A stretch of 52,973 bases of DNA, from positions 1-52,973 of the forward strand of contig DASTFB010000019.1 in assembly GCA_035709005.1 (NCBI GenBank). The letters are read 5' to 3'. The stretch comes from Candidatus Methylomirabilota bacterium. GTDB lineage: Bacteria; Methylomirabilota; Methylomirabilia; Rokubacteriales; CSP1-6. The notes under the pieces were generated by a model. It was not told where the DNA came from, made no database searches, and was given only the letters and a program-made list of their open reading frames with translations. The position numbers and the translations under genes were made by a program. Positions 45,936 through 52,919 of this stretch are shown here, in pieces (within the stretch, counting starts at the first letter, position 1; each line of letters begins with the position of its first letter).

Positions 45936-47588
45936 ATGAACCGGCTGCTTGGCCGCCCGGTCATCTTACCCCGCCCTCGGCTCGCCGCGGGCGTCCTCGT
46001 GGCCTCGCTGCTGCTCGTCTTCGTCTTGTGGCCGGTGCTGCGGGTCCTCTGGGCGAGCCTGGCCGGGCCGGCCGGCCCGTCGCTGGCCGGCTACCGGGAG
46101 TTCTTCGGTAGCCGCCGCCTCCTGGGAATCCTGATCAACAGCCTGGTGATGGCCGGCCTGTCCACGGTGCTCACCGTGCTGCTGGCCCTCATCCTCGCCT
46201 ACGCGATGACCCGCACGACGGTCCCGGGCAAGCGACTCATCTCGCTGGTGGCCTGGTGGCCGCTCGTGTCGCCACCGTTTCTGGCGGCGCTGGCCTTGAT
46301 CCTCCTCTTCGGCCGCGACGGCGCGGCTGGCCGCTGGCTGGGCCACGAATGGTCGATCTACGGTGTTCACGGCATCGTGATCGCGCAAGTCTTCACCTTC
46401 CTCCCCCAGGCCTGGATGCTCCTCGTGCGTGTGCTGGCCGATATCGACCCGTCGCTGGAGGAGGCCGCGGAGAATCTGGCGGCGCGGCCGCTCGACGTCC
46501 TGCGCCGCGTCACGCTCGCGCTGGCCCGCCCGGGCCTGGCCTCGGCCGCCCTCATCGTGTTCGTCCTCTGCCTGAGCGACTTTGCGAATCCATTCCTGGT
46601 GGGTGGCCACTTCACCGTGCTGGCGACCGAGATCTACGCACGCGTCATCCGCGCCAACGACCTGCCGGGCGCCGCCACGCTGAGCGTGATCCTCTTCTTG
46701 CCCTGCCTGCTGGCCAGTGTCTTCAACGCTCGGTGGATCGGGGCGTGGCCCGGCGCCTTCACGGGCGCGGCGGCGCCGCCCACGGCGCTTCGGCCGACGC
46801 CGCCTGCGCTGCGCTGGCCGCTGGCCGCGGTGACGGTGAGTGTCGTTCTGCTGACCGGCGTCGTGTATGGCCTGATCGTCCTGGCGTCCTTCGTCAGGCT
46901 CTGGGGCAGCGACTGGTCGCTCGGCCTGGCGCACTATCGATTCGCGGCCACCGGCGCAGGGGCCTGGGCCGTGTGGAACAGCCTCGAGCTGGCGGTCCTG
47001 TCGGGCGTGGTGGGGACGGCGCTGGCCCTGCCCACCGCCTATCTGCTCGAATGGAAGCGGGCGAGCCTGGCCTCCGGGGCCCGCGTCATCGAAGGCCTCG
47101 GCCTGTTGGCAGCCGCCCTGCCGGGCACGGTGCTCGGCGTAGGGTACCTCCTGGCCTTCGACGTGCCGTCGCTTCCGGCGGCCGGGACGATGTGGATACT
47201 GGTCGCCAGCGTCGTGTTCTGGACGCTGCCCGGTGCCGTCGGGACGGGCGTCGCGGCGCTGAGACGTCTCGACCCGGCCATCGAAGAGGCTGCGGTGAGC
47301 CTGGGCGCCGGTCCCGCCCGGACCGTCCGGCGAATCCTGGCACCGCTGCTCACGGGCACCGCGTTGTCGCTCTTCGTCTACTTCTTCGTCAACGGCATGG
47401 TCACAGTGTCCGCGGTCATCATCCTGGTCTCGCCTCACTTCAGCCCGGCCTCGGTGGCGGTCCTGGCCCAGGCGGCGAACGGCTTGCCCGGCGCGGCCTG
47501 CGCGCTCGCGACGATCCTCGTGAGCGTCGTGGTCGGCACCGTCGTCGCGGCGCGCGCCTTCCTGGGCCCTGATCGGCCGCCCTCTTGA
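45936..47588 (+). CDS. orphan double-domain ABC permease (iron/polyamine-type)
   Basis: 550 residues with about 12 membrane helices in two halves. The EAA loops are 'EEAAENLAARPLDVLRRVTL' in the first half and 'EEAAVSLGAGPARTVRRIL' in the second. The second half also has 'GTALALPTAYLLEWKR', as in 2-aminoethylphosphonate/iron-type permeases. Neither a binding protein nor an ATPase is adjacent; the nearest ATPase gene downstream (51006) has degenerate motifs. Start ATG 45936 was chosen by the first helix; the long frame upstream is a shadow of the SDR gene. Confidence 0.85.
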   Translation: MNRLLGRPVILPRPRLAAGVLVASLLLVFVLWPVLRVLWASLAGPAGPSLAGYREFFGSRRLLGILINSLVMAGLSTVLTVLLALILAYAMTRTTVPGKRLISLVAWWPLVSPPFLAALALILLFGRDGAAGRWLGHEWSIYGVHGIVIAQVFTFLPQAWMLLVRVLADIDPSLEEAAENLAARPLDVLRRVTLALARPGLASAALIVFVLCLSDFANPFLVGGHFTVLATEIYARVIRANDLPGAATLSVILFLPCLLASVFNARWIGAWPGAFTGAAAPPTALRPTPPALRWPLAAVTVSVVLLTGVVYGLIVLASFVRLWGSDWSLGLAHYRFAATGAGAWAVWNSLELAVLSGVVGTALALPTAYLLEWKRASLASGARVIEGLGLLAAALPGTVLGVGYLLAFDVPSLPAAGTMWILVASVVFWTLPGAVGTGVAALRRLDPAIEEAAVSLGAGPARTVRRILAPLLTGTALSLFVYFFVNGMVTVSAVIILVSPHFSPASVAVLAQAANGLPGAACALATILVSVVVGTVVAARAFLGPDRPPS

Positions 47589-47623
47589 AATGGCAAAATT
47601 TCCGCCCTCACCACCGGTGGCAC

Positions 47624-47642
47624 GGGGTCCAGGACGGGCCCC
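47624..47642 (+). terminator. GC hairpin after the orphan permease gene
   Basis: GGGGTCC (47624-47630) pairs with GGGCCCC (47636-47642), with one T-G pair and a 5-base loop. It lies 35 bases after the stop and has no T tract. Confidence 0.4.
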
Positions 47643-47659
47643 CTGTATCGTGAGTAGCG

Positions 47660-47688
47660 TTGACAGCCACGGGCACGCGCCCTATCCT
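47660..47688 (+). promoter_or_regulatory. near-consensus promoter of small-protein genes
   Basis: TTGACA (47660-47665), 17 bases, TATCCT (47683-47688). The -10 box ends 10 bases before ATG 47699, so the transcript would begin only a few bases before the start codon. Confidence 0.65.
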
Positions 47689-47698
47689 CATCAGCATC

Positions 47699-47929
47699 AT
47701 GTCGCGTGAGCCCCACATCGACGTCCTCATGAAGAAGCTGTTGCGAGTCGTTGAAGTGTCGTTGGGCGCCACAGATGCCGCCCGCGACGCCGTGCAGGAG
47801 ATCCTGCGGCGCGGCGCCGACACCGGCATCTTTTTTGCGGGGAGCCGGGGCCGAGGCAATCCCTCCTTCGAGCTGACGGGGCAAGATCGGGAGTTTCTGC
47901 GCGCGGTCTCGATTCGCCCCGACCGCTGA
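47699..47929 (+). CDS. small hypothetical protein
   Basis: 76 residues from ATG 47699. The first half looks helical ('HIDVLMKKLLRVVEVSLGAT' then 'DAARDAVQEILRRGADTG'). The second half has 'GIFFAGSRGRGNPSFELTG' and 'DREFLRAVSI'. No cysteines, no membrane helix and no family recognised. A near-consensus promoter directly upstream and a 6-base gap to the next gene support it as a real, co-transcribed gene. A longer start at 47660 would overlap the promoter. Confidence 0.65.
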   Translation: MSREPHIDVLMKKLLRVVEVSLGATDAARDAVQEILRRGADTGIFFAGSRGRGNPSFELTGQDREFLRAVSIRPDR

Positions 47930-47935
47930 GGCTCG

Positions 47936-48178
47936 ATGCGGCTGGTTCTGATTCTGGCGTGGGTCCTCGTCGTCCTCGTGATCCTCTGGCCACACCTCCG
48001 CCGCGCGTGGACCACGACTCGCTCGCGACGCCCCGTGTTGCCGGATCAGCTCGTGAAGGACCCGGTCTGCCAGGTGTACCTGCTGCGCTCACGCGCCATC
48101 CGCTCCGAGCAGCACGGCGTGGCAGTGTACTTCTGTAGCGTCGAGTGCGCCCGCCAGTTCGAGCGCTCGGGGGCATGA
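47936..48178 (+). CDS. small membrane-anchored Cys protein, PP0621/YHS-like
   Basis: 80 residues. An N-terminal membrane helix ('LVLILAWVLVVLVILWP') is followed by a basic linker and a small metal-binding-type domain: 'LVKDPVCQVYLLRSRAI' with Cys45, and 'VYFCSVECARQFE' with Cys67 and Cys71. The DPVC...FCSxxC pattern matches PP0621-family and YHS-type domains thought to bind metal. It is oriented with the Cys domain in the cytoplasm or periplasm depending on topology, which I cannot decide. ATGA overlap links it to the methyltransferase. Confidence 0.72.
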   Translation: MRLVLILAWVLVVLVILWPHLRRAWTTTRSRRPVLPDQLVKDPVCQVYLLRSRAIRSEQHGVAVYFCSVECARQFERSGA

Positions 48179-49023
48179 GCGCGCCCCATTGCGATCCGTT
48201 TCGGGAGGCCGACGCCCAGCCCGATCCCGAGCAACTGGCCGCCGCCCTGGAGCTCCGCGGGCGAAACGCCAGCCATACTCGGCTGACCCGTCGGTTTCTC
48301 GCCTTCACCGGCGTGAAGGCCGGGGACAGGGTGCTGGAGGTCGGTTGTGGAACCGGCGTCGTGCTCCGGGCCCTGGCCGCCCGGGTAGGCCCGCGCGGTC
48401 GGGTGGTCGGCGTCGATCCCAGCCGGACGATGCTCGCGGCCGCGGCGCGCATCCTGAAACCGCGCCTCCGGCGTCGCTCCATCGTGCTGCGCGCCGGCGA
48501 CGGCGCGCGGCTGCCGTTCGGGACGGACCGCTTCGACGCCACGCTGGCCCTCACGGTGCTGCTCCACGTCGCCGATCCGCTGGCCGTGGTGAAGGAGATG
48601 ACGCGCGTGACCCGACCGGACGGCGTGGTCGGGGTTCAGGACCAGGATTTCGGCACCGTGGCCATGACGCATCCCGATCGGGCGCTCACCGGGCGCATCA
48701 TGGACGGCGTCGCCGGCCGGATGTACGAAGAGCCCTGGAGCGGCCGGCGCCTGCCCGCACTGCTGCTCGCAGCTGGCCTGGAACGGGTCCGCCTGCAGAC
48801 CGCGGTCTTCCAGGACACCACGCTGGAGCCGTACACCAAGCGCTTCCTGGAACGCCGGGCCGAAAATGCCGTGCGCTTCGGCATCGTCGACGCGTCGACC
48901 GCCCAGCGCTGGCTCGATGACACCACCGCGGTCGTCGCCGCCGGCGCCTTCGTGCTGACCGTGAACTATTACGGCGCCGTCGGCGTGAAGCCCGGCCGTC
49001 CACGCGGGAGGAAGCGCCGATGA
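48175..49023 (+). CDS. class I SAM-dependent methyltransferase
   Basis: 282 residues with SAM motif I 'VLEVGCGTGVVLRALAARVG', the acidic 'VVGVDPSRTML', motif II 'FGTDRFDATLAL' and motif III around 'VTRPDGVVGVQDQD'. The C-terminal 80 residues form a substrate lid of unknown specificity. It resembles UbiE/menaquinone-type and small-molecule methyltransferases. It is coupled to genes on both sides by ATGA overlaps, so it shares a transcript with the small Cys protein and the M28 enzyme. Confidence 0.85.
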   Translation: MSAPHCDPFREADAQPDPEQLAAALELRGRNASHTRLTRRFLAFTGVKAGDRVLEVGCGTGVVLRALAARVGPRGRVVGVDPSRTMLAAAARILKPRLRRRSIVLRAGDGARLPFGTDRFDATLALTVLLHVADPLAVVKEMTRVTRPDGVVGVQDQDFGTVAMTHPDRALTGRIMDGVAGRMYEEPWSGRRLPALLLAAGLERVRLQTAVFQDTTLEPYTKRFLERRAENAVRFGIVDASTAQRWLDDTTAVVAAGAFVLTVNYYGAVGVKPGRPRGRKRR

Positions 49024-49931
49024 GGCTCGCCGTCGCCATCGTCGTCCTGGTCGCGGCGTCCGTCGTCGAGGCGGACCCGGCGCCGGCGACTCGACGTGCC
49101 GGGTTCGACGGAGCCCGAGCCTACCGGGACGTCGAGCGCCTCGTGGCCATCGGTCCTCGGCCCGCCGGGTCCCCGGGCTCGGCCCGAGCCCGGGAGTACA
49201 TCGTGGGTGAGCTCAAGAAGGCCGGCGTCCAGGCGCGGGTCGAGCCGTTCGAGGCCGAGACGCCTCACGGTCGGCTGTCCATGGCCAACGTGGTGGGCGT
49301 CCTGCCCGGCCGGCGCCCCGAGGTGATCCTCATCGGCGGTCACTACGACACCAAATGGTTCTCGGACATCCGCTTCGTGGGCGCCAACGATGGGGGCTCG
49401 AGCACGGCGCTGCTCCTGGAGCTGGCCCGGCAGCTCCGAGGCCGGACGCGCGACTACACATACTGGATCGTGTTCTTCGACGGGGAAGAGGCGCGGGAGA
49501 CGTGGACGGCCGGGGACAGCCTCTACGGCTCTCGCCGCATGGCCGCCGAGCTGCGCCGCGCCGGCCGGCTCCCCCGCGCGATGATCGTCGCCGATATGAT
49601 CGGCGACCGTGATCTCGGGATCCGCCGCGAGGCGCTTTCCACGTCCTGGCTCACCGAGCTGGTGTGGGGCAGCGCCGCTCGCCTCAACCATCAAACGCAC
49701 TTCCTGGCCGATCAGCTGGCCGTGGAGGACGATCACGCCCCCTTCCTGGAGGCCGGCGTGCCCGCCGTGTTGCTGATCGACTTCGACTTCCCGCCGTGGC
49801 ACACGGCTGCCGACACGCTGGACAAGGTCTCGCCGCGCAGCCTGCAGATCGTGGGGGAGGTGCTGCTCGACGCCCTGCCGGCGGTGGAGGCCCGCCTGGC
49901 CAGGGGCGACGGCGTGCGCCGAGCGCGGTAG
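49020..49931 (+). CDS. M28-family zinc enzyme, glutaminyl-cyclase-like
   Basis: 303 residues with an N-terminal signal-like segment ('MRLAVAIVVLVAASVVEA'). The M28 fold supplies His108 ('GGHYDTK'), Asp124 ('GANDGGSS'), Glu157 ('FFDGEEA'), Asp196 ('MIGDRD') and His261 ('PWHTAADTLDKV'). The stretch 'FFDGEEARETWTAGDSLYGS', together with 'EDDHAPFLEAGVP', is closer to animal-type glutaminyl-peptide cyclotransferases than to aminopeptidases, so N-terminal pyroglutamate formation on exported proteins is a real alternative to peptidase activity. It overlaps the methyltransferase stop (ATGA). Confidence 0.85.
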   Translation: MRLAVAIVVLVAASVVEADPAPATRRAGFDGARAYRDVERLVAIGPRPAGSPGSARAREYIVGELKKAGVQARVEPFEAETPHGRLSMANVVGVLPGRRPEVILIGGHYDTKWFSDIRFVGANDGGSSTALLLELARQLRGRTRDYTYWIVFFDGEEARETWTAGDSLYGSRRMAAELRRAGRLPRAMIVADMIGDRDLGIRREALSTSWLTELVWGSAARLNHQTHFLADQLAVEDDHAPFLEAGVPAVLLIDFDFPPWHTAADTLDKVSPRSLQIVGEVLLDALPAVEARLARGDGVRRAR

Positions 49932-49934
49932 AAT
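49929..49934 (+). promoter_or_regulatory. -10-like box TAGAAT before the selenoprotein gene
   Basis: TAGAAT includes the last base pair of the M28 gene's TAG stop and ends 6 bases before ATG 49941. No Shine-Dalgarno sequence is present, so the gene may have a leaderless transcript of its own. Confidence 0.5.
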
Positions 49935-49940
49935 CGCGCC

Positions 49941-50510
49941 ATGCCACGCATCAGCGAGATCGAAAATCCTGGCGACGATCCCATCCTGGCCGAGACCTTC
50001 GCCCGCGAGCAGGAGGCCTTCGGCTTCGTCCTCAACACCACGCGGGTCCAGGCTCATCGACCCGGCATCATGCGCGCAGCCAAGGCGCTGGGCGCCGCTG
50101 TCGAGAAGTCCGGTCTGCTGGCGCCCGAGCTGCTGGCGCTCGTGTACCTGCGCGTCGCCCTGATCAACGGCTGTCCCTTCTGAATCGACATCAACGCATC
50201 CCGGGGGATGCAGGCGGGTGCCTCGGAGGAGAAGATCCGTCAGATCGAGGGGGCCGGGGCCAGCCCGCTCTTCGCGGACCGCGAGCGGGTGGCGCTGGAG
50301 TTCGCCGAGGCCATGACGGTGACGGGCCGGAAGGTGAACGATGAGCTGTTCCAGCGGGTGCGCCGGCATTTCTCGGAGCCGGAGATCGTCGAGCTGACCG
50401 CAGCCGTCGCGCTGGAAAACTTCCGCAGCAAGTTCAACGTGGCCCTGGGGATCGAGGCCCAGGGCTTCTGTGCGCTCAGGAAAGAGATGCCTTCACAGGA
50501 GACGCGATGA
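49941..50510 (+). CDS. AhpD/carboxymuconolactone-decarboxylase-like selenoprotein (in-frame TGA = Sec81)
   Basis: One 189-residue reading frame interrupted only by TGA at 50181-50183. The sequence 'LRVALINGCPF', then TGA, then 'IDINASRGMQAGASEEKI' is the AhpD/CMD active-site helix, where the family has CxxC; TGA replaces the second Cys, giving Cys78-Pro-Phe-Sec81. Downstream codons remain family-like ('ADRERVALEFAEAMT', 'FSEPEIVELTAAVALENF'). A stem-loop at 50196-50211 fits a bacterial SECIS element. AhpD-like proteins are thiol peroxidase or peroxiredoxin-reducing proteins, and CxxU forms are known. The start at 49941 follows a TAGAAT box, and the end overlaps the cytochrome gene (ATGA). Read as ordinary code it would give an 80-residue fragment without the redox pair. 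Confidence 0.85.
50181..50211 (+). promoter_or_regulatory. Sec codon and candidate bacterial SECIS stem-loop
   Basis: TGA at 50181-50183. After 12 bases a perfect stem GCATCCC (50196-50202) / GGGATGC (50205-50211) forms around GG; read with a 6-bp stem the loop is CGGG. The apical GG is 19 bases after the TGA, within the distance known for SelB-dependent SECIS elements. The stem is compatible with the encoded residues. Confidence 0.75.
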
Positions 50511-51001
50511 GGAGGATGAGAGGGTTCGCTGTCGTCGGGCTGCTCCTCGTGCTGGGGCTGGGTCTCGGCACGGCGCTGGGACAGCCGAAGCGTGCCGGGA
50601 CACCGACGGCCGACGTTCTGCGCGGCAAGTATCTGACGCAGGTCGGCGGCTGCAACGATTGCCACACGCCCGGCTACATCGCCAGCAACGGGACGGTGGA
50701 CGAGAAGCTGTGGCTGACCGGCGACAAGCTGGGCTGGCGCGGGCCGTGGGGGACGACCTATCCCGCCAATCTCCGGCTGTCGGCGCGGACGTATACGGAG
50801 GACGCCTGGCTGGGTCGGGCCCGCAGCGAGCTGCGGCCGCCCATGCCGTGGTTCAACCTGCGCGTCATGACGGACCGCGATCTGAGAGCGATCTACCGCT
50901 ATCTGAAATACCTGGGCCCCGCGGGCGAGCCCGCCCCCGCCTACGTTCCGCCGGACAGGGAGCCGGCTCCGCCGTTCGTCCAGTTCCCGGCGGCGCCCTA
51001 G
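50507..51001 (+). CDS. exported monohaem cytochrome c
   Basis: 164 residues with a signal peptide ('GFAVVGLLLVLGLGLGTALG'). The haem motif 'CNDCH' has Cys49, Cys52 and His53, followed by 'LGWRGPWGTTYPANLRL'. The probable axial Met is in 'LRPPMPWFNLRVM', and the last helix is 'DRDLRAIYRYLKYLGP'. The form resembles cytochrome subunits paired with molybdenum or alcohol dehydrogenases. The Ccm system at 25.7-33.5 kb would attach its haem. The start overlaps the selenoprotein stop, so the two redox proteins are made together. Confidence 0.9.
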   Translation: MRRMRGFAVVGLLLVLGLGLGTALGQPKRAGTPTADVLRGKYLTQVGGCNDCHTPGYIASNGTVDEKLWLTGDKLGWRGPWGTTYPANLRLSARTYTEDAWLGRARSELRPPMPWFNLRVMTDRDLRAIYRYLKYLGPAGEPAPAYVPPDREPAPPFVQFPAAP

Positions 51002-51005
51002 TGGA

Positions 51006-52154
51006 GTGGACGCCGCCTCCTCGGTAAGCAGCCGGCCGCTGGTCGATGTCCGTCTGGAGGATCTCTCCACCCGGACGGGTCAGCTCCCGTACCTCACGAA
51101 CGTCTCGGTGCACATCCGTTACGGGGAGTTCTTCACCTTTCTGGGACCAGCGCAATCGGGCAAGACCGCGGTCCTGAGGGCGATCGCCGGGTTTCTTCCC
51201 CTGAGCGGCGGTCGTGTGCGCGTGGACGACGAAGATGTCGGGCACCTGCCGCCGGGGCGGCGCGGCATGGGCTACGTCTTCCACCTGGGCGCGCTGTGGC
51301 CCCACCTGACCGTCTACGAGCATGTCGAGTTCGGACTCCGCCAGCGGGCCCTGCCGGCCGCCGACGTGGGCCGCCGCGCCCGCCTGGTGACCCGACGGCT
51401 CGGGCTGGCCGACGTCGTGGATCGCCGTCCTGACGAGCTGGCGCTGCACCAGAAGCGGCGTCTGGCGCTCGCCCGCGCGTTGGCCGTCGAGCCTCGCGTG
51501 CTGCTGCTGGACGAGCCCCTGGCCCATCTCGATCCGATGCCACGCAAGGCCCTGCGTCTGGAGCTGGCCCGGCTGCACCGCGACCTCGCTGTCACCACGG
51601 TCTGCGCCACCCGGGACGCCGCTGACGCCCTGGCCCTGTCCGACCGCATCGCGGTGATGGAGGGCGGGCGGGTGCTGCAGGTCGGCGACCCCGAGGAGCT
51701 CTACCGGCGGCCGGTGGCTCGCGCCGTGGCCGAGGCCCTGGGCCCGGCCAACTTCGTCCCCGTCCAGGTGGTCGAGGTGCGCGACCTCGGCGTCGTCGTG
51801 GAGACCGAGGGGGGCGCCCGTCTGCCCGTGGCCGGCGTGGGCGCCTTTCGGCAGGGCAGCCGCGGGGTCCTGGTGCTCCGGCCCGAGACGCTCGCGCTGG
51901 TGGAGTCGGCCGAGGCACGCGGTCCCGGAATCCCGGGCAAGGTGGCCTTTCGCGTCTTCGAAGGCTCGCGCTACCTGTACGAGATCGACATCCGGGGGAG
52001 CGTGGCTGTCAGGGTCGAGCTGCCCGCCATCGAGACGGCGATCTTTCGCCTGGGCGACCAGGTGCGCGTGGAGGTCTCGAGCGACACCGTCGTCCTGCTG
52101 CCGGCCGAGGCGGCGAGCGCCGCGCCGGCCTCCGCCGCCGGCTACAGCTCGTAG
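51006..52154 (+). CDS. ABC ATPase of FbpC/PotA type with degenerate catalytic motifs
   Basis: 382 residues: an ABC domain then a TOBE-type C-terminal domain ('VLVLRPETLALV', 'GKVAFRVFEGSRYLYEIDI'). Walker A is 'GPAQSGKT' (47-54) and Walker B 'VLLLDEPLAHLD' is intact with Glu170. The Q-loop Gln is His93 ('YVFHLGALWPHLTV'), the signature LSGGQ is 'LALHQ' (145-149), and the H-loop His is Arg203 ('CATRDAADAL'). These changes should impair ATP hydrolysis. Start GTG 51006 is 4 bases after the cytochrome gene. It may serve the orphan permease at 45936 as a structural or regulatory subunit. The last 13 bases overlap the convergent MBL gene. Confidence 0.82.
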   Translation: MDAASSVSSRPLVDVRLEDLSTRTGQLPYLTNVSVHIRYGEFFTFLGPAQSGKTAVLRAIAGFLPLSGGRVRVDDEDVGHLPPGRRGMGYVFHLGALWPHLTVYEHVEFGLRQRALPAADVGRRARLVTRRLGLADVVDRRPDELALHQKRRLALARALAVEPRVLLLDEPLAHLDPMPRKALRLELARLHRDLAVTTVCATRDAADALALSDRIAVMEGGRVLQVGDPEELYRRPVARAVAEALGPANFVPVQVVEVRDLGVVVETEGGARLPVAGVGAFRQGSRGVLVLRPETLALVESAEARGPGIPGKVAFRVFEGSRYLYEIDIRGSVAVRVELPAIETAIFRLGDQVRVEVSSDTVVLLPAEAASAAPASAAGYSS

Positions 52155-52906
52155 GTCTTGTCTTGCTCCACGACCGTGAGACGGCCGCCGTCGATCCGGG
52201 ACAGCTCCTCGGTGATCTCCTGCTGGAATTGCGGCTTGATGTGAAAGATCCAGACGGGAACGCCGGGCGGCAGCTTGTCGATCTCCCGGCGGACCAGCTC
52301 GGGGGTGAGGTGGCGCGCCGTATCGGCCAGAGCGCGAAGCCGGTTGGGGAAGGCGCACTCCAGGATGACGGCCCGGAGCCCCCTGAGGCCGCGGGCCGCG
52401 GCCCACAGGGCCTGCGTCGGCCCGGTGTCGCCCGAGTAGATGAACCCGCGAGCGCCGTCGTGGATGATGAATCCGGTGGTGGGGACGGAATGGCTCACGC
52501 CCACCGGCGTCACCCATAATTCTCCCAGCCGCTGCTCGGCCCCTTCGACGAGGCTGCGGTACTTCAGCACGGGAGCGGTGGGCGAGGGGATCTGGGCGAA
52601 GTCGGGCCACACCACGCTGTTGAAGACCGACGTCCGCAGGGCCTGCACCACCGGTTCCACCCCGGCCACGGTCACGGGCCGGGCGGCCGGCGCACAGGCC
52701 AGTGTTTCGGTGAGGAAGGCCAACCCCGCGATGTGATCGAGGTGGGCGTGGGAGACGAGGACGTGCTCCACCTCGAGCTGCTCGGCCACGCTGAGGGCGC
52801 CGGTGACGGTGCCGGCGTCGACCAGGATCCGGTCGTCCACGAGGAACGCCGACGGGCGCTGGGCCAAGCCTTCGGCCCCGTAGGCGCCGAGCACGCGGAT
52901 TTTCAC
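52142..52906 (-). CDS. MBL-fold hydrolase, class II cyclic-nucleotide-phosphodiesterase-like
   Basis: 254 residues. The metal motif 'VSHAHLDHIAGLAFLTE' (HxHxDH) is followed by 'PTTGFIIHDGARGFIYSGDT', whose Asp bridges metals, and by the final His in 'WIFHIKPQFQQEI'. The HxHLDHIxGL string is like the class II 3',5'-cyclic nucleotide phosphodiesterase signature, although the residues after it differ. Cyclic-AMP hydrolysis is therefore possible but not established. GTG 52906 has a TACCCT box (52919-52914) 7 bases upstream and no Shine-Dalgarno sequence. Confidence 0.82.
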   Translation of the reverse strand: MKIRVLGAYGAEGLAQRPSAFLVDDRILVDAGTVTGALSVAEQLEVEHVLVSHAHLDHIAGLAFLTETLACAPAARPVTVAGVEPVVQALRTSVFNSVVWPDFAQIPSPTAPVLKYRSLVEGAEQRLGELWVTPVGVSHSVPTTGFIIHDGARGFIYSGDTGPTQALWAAARGLRGLRAVILECAFPNRLRALADTARHLTPELVRREIDKLPPGVPVWIFHIKPQFQQEITEELSRIDGGRLTVVEQDKTYEL

Positions 52907-52913
52907 CGTGAAT

Positions 52914-52919
52914 AGGGTA
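52914..52919 (-). promoter_or_regulatory. -10-like box TACCCT of the MBL gene
   Basis: On the minus strand TACCCT, 7 bases, GTG (52906). Same spacing as the other leaderless-type starts. The remaining bases to 52973 show no gene. Confidence 0.35.

Noticed and set aside
50208-50510. A separate 100-residue CMD-like protein starting at ATG 50208
   Set aside because: It is in the same frame as the 80 codons before the TGA, starts in the middle of the conserved active-site helix, and its ATG lies inside the SECIS-like stem. One selenoprotein explains the data better.
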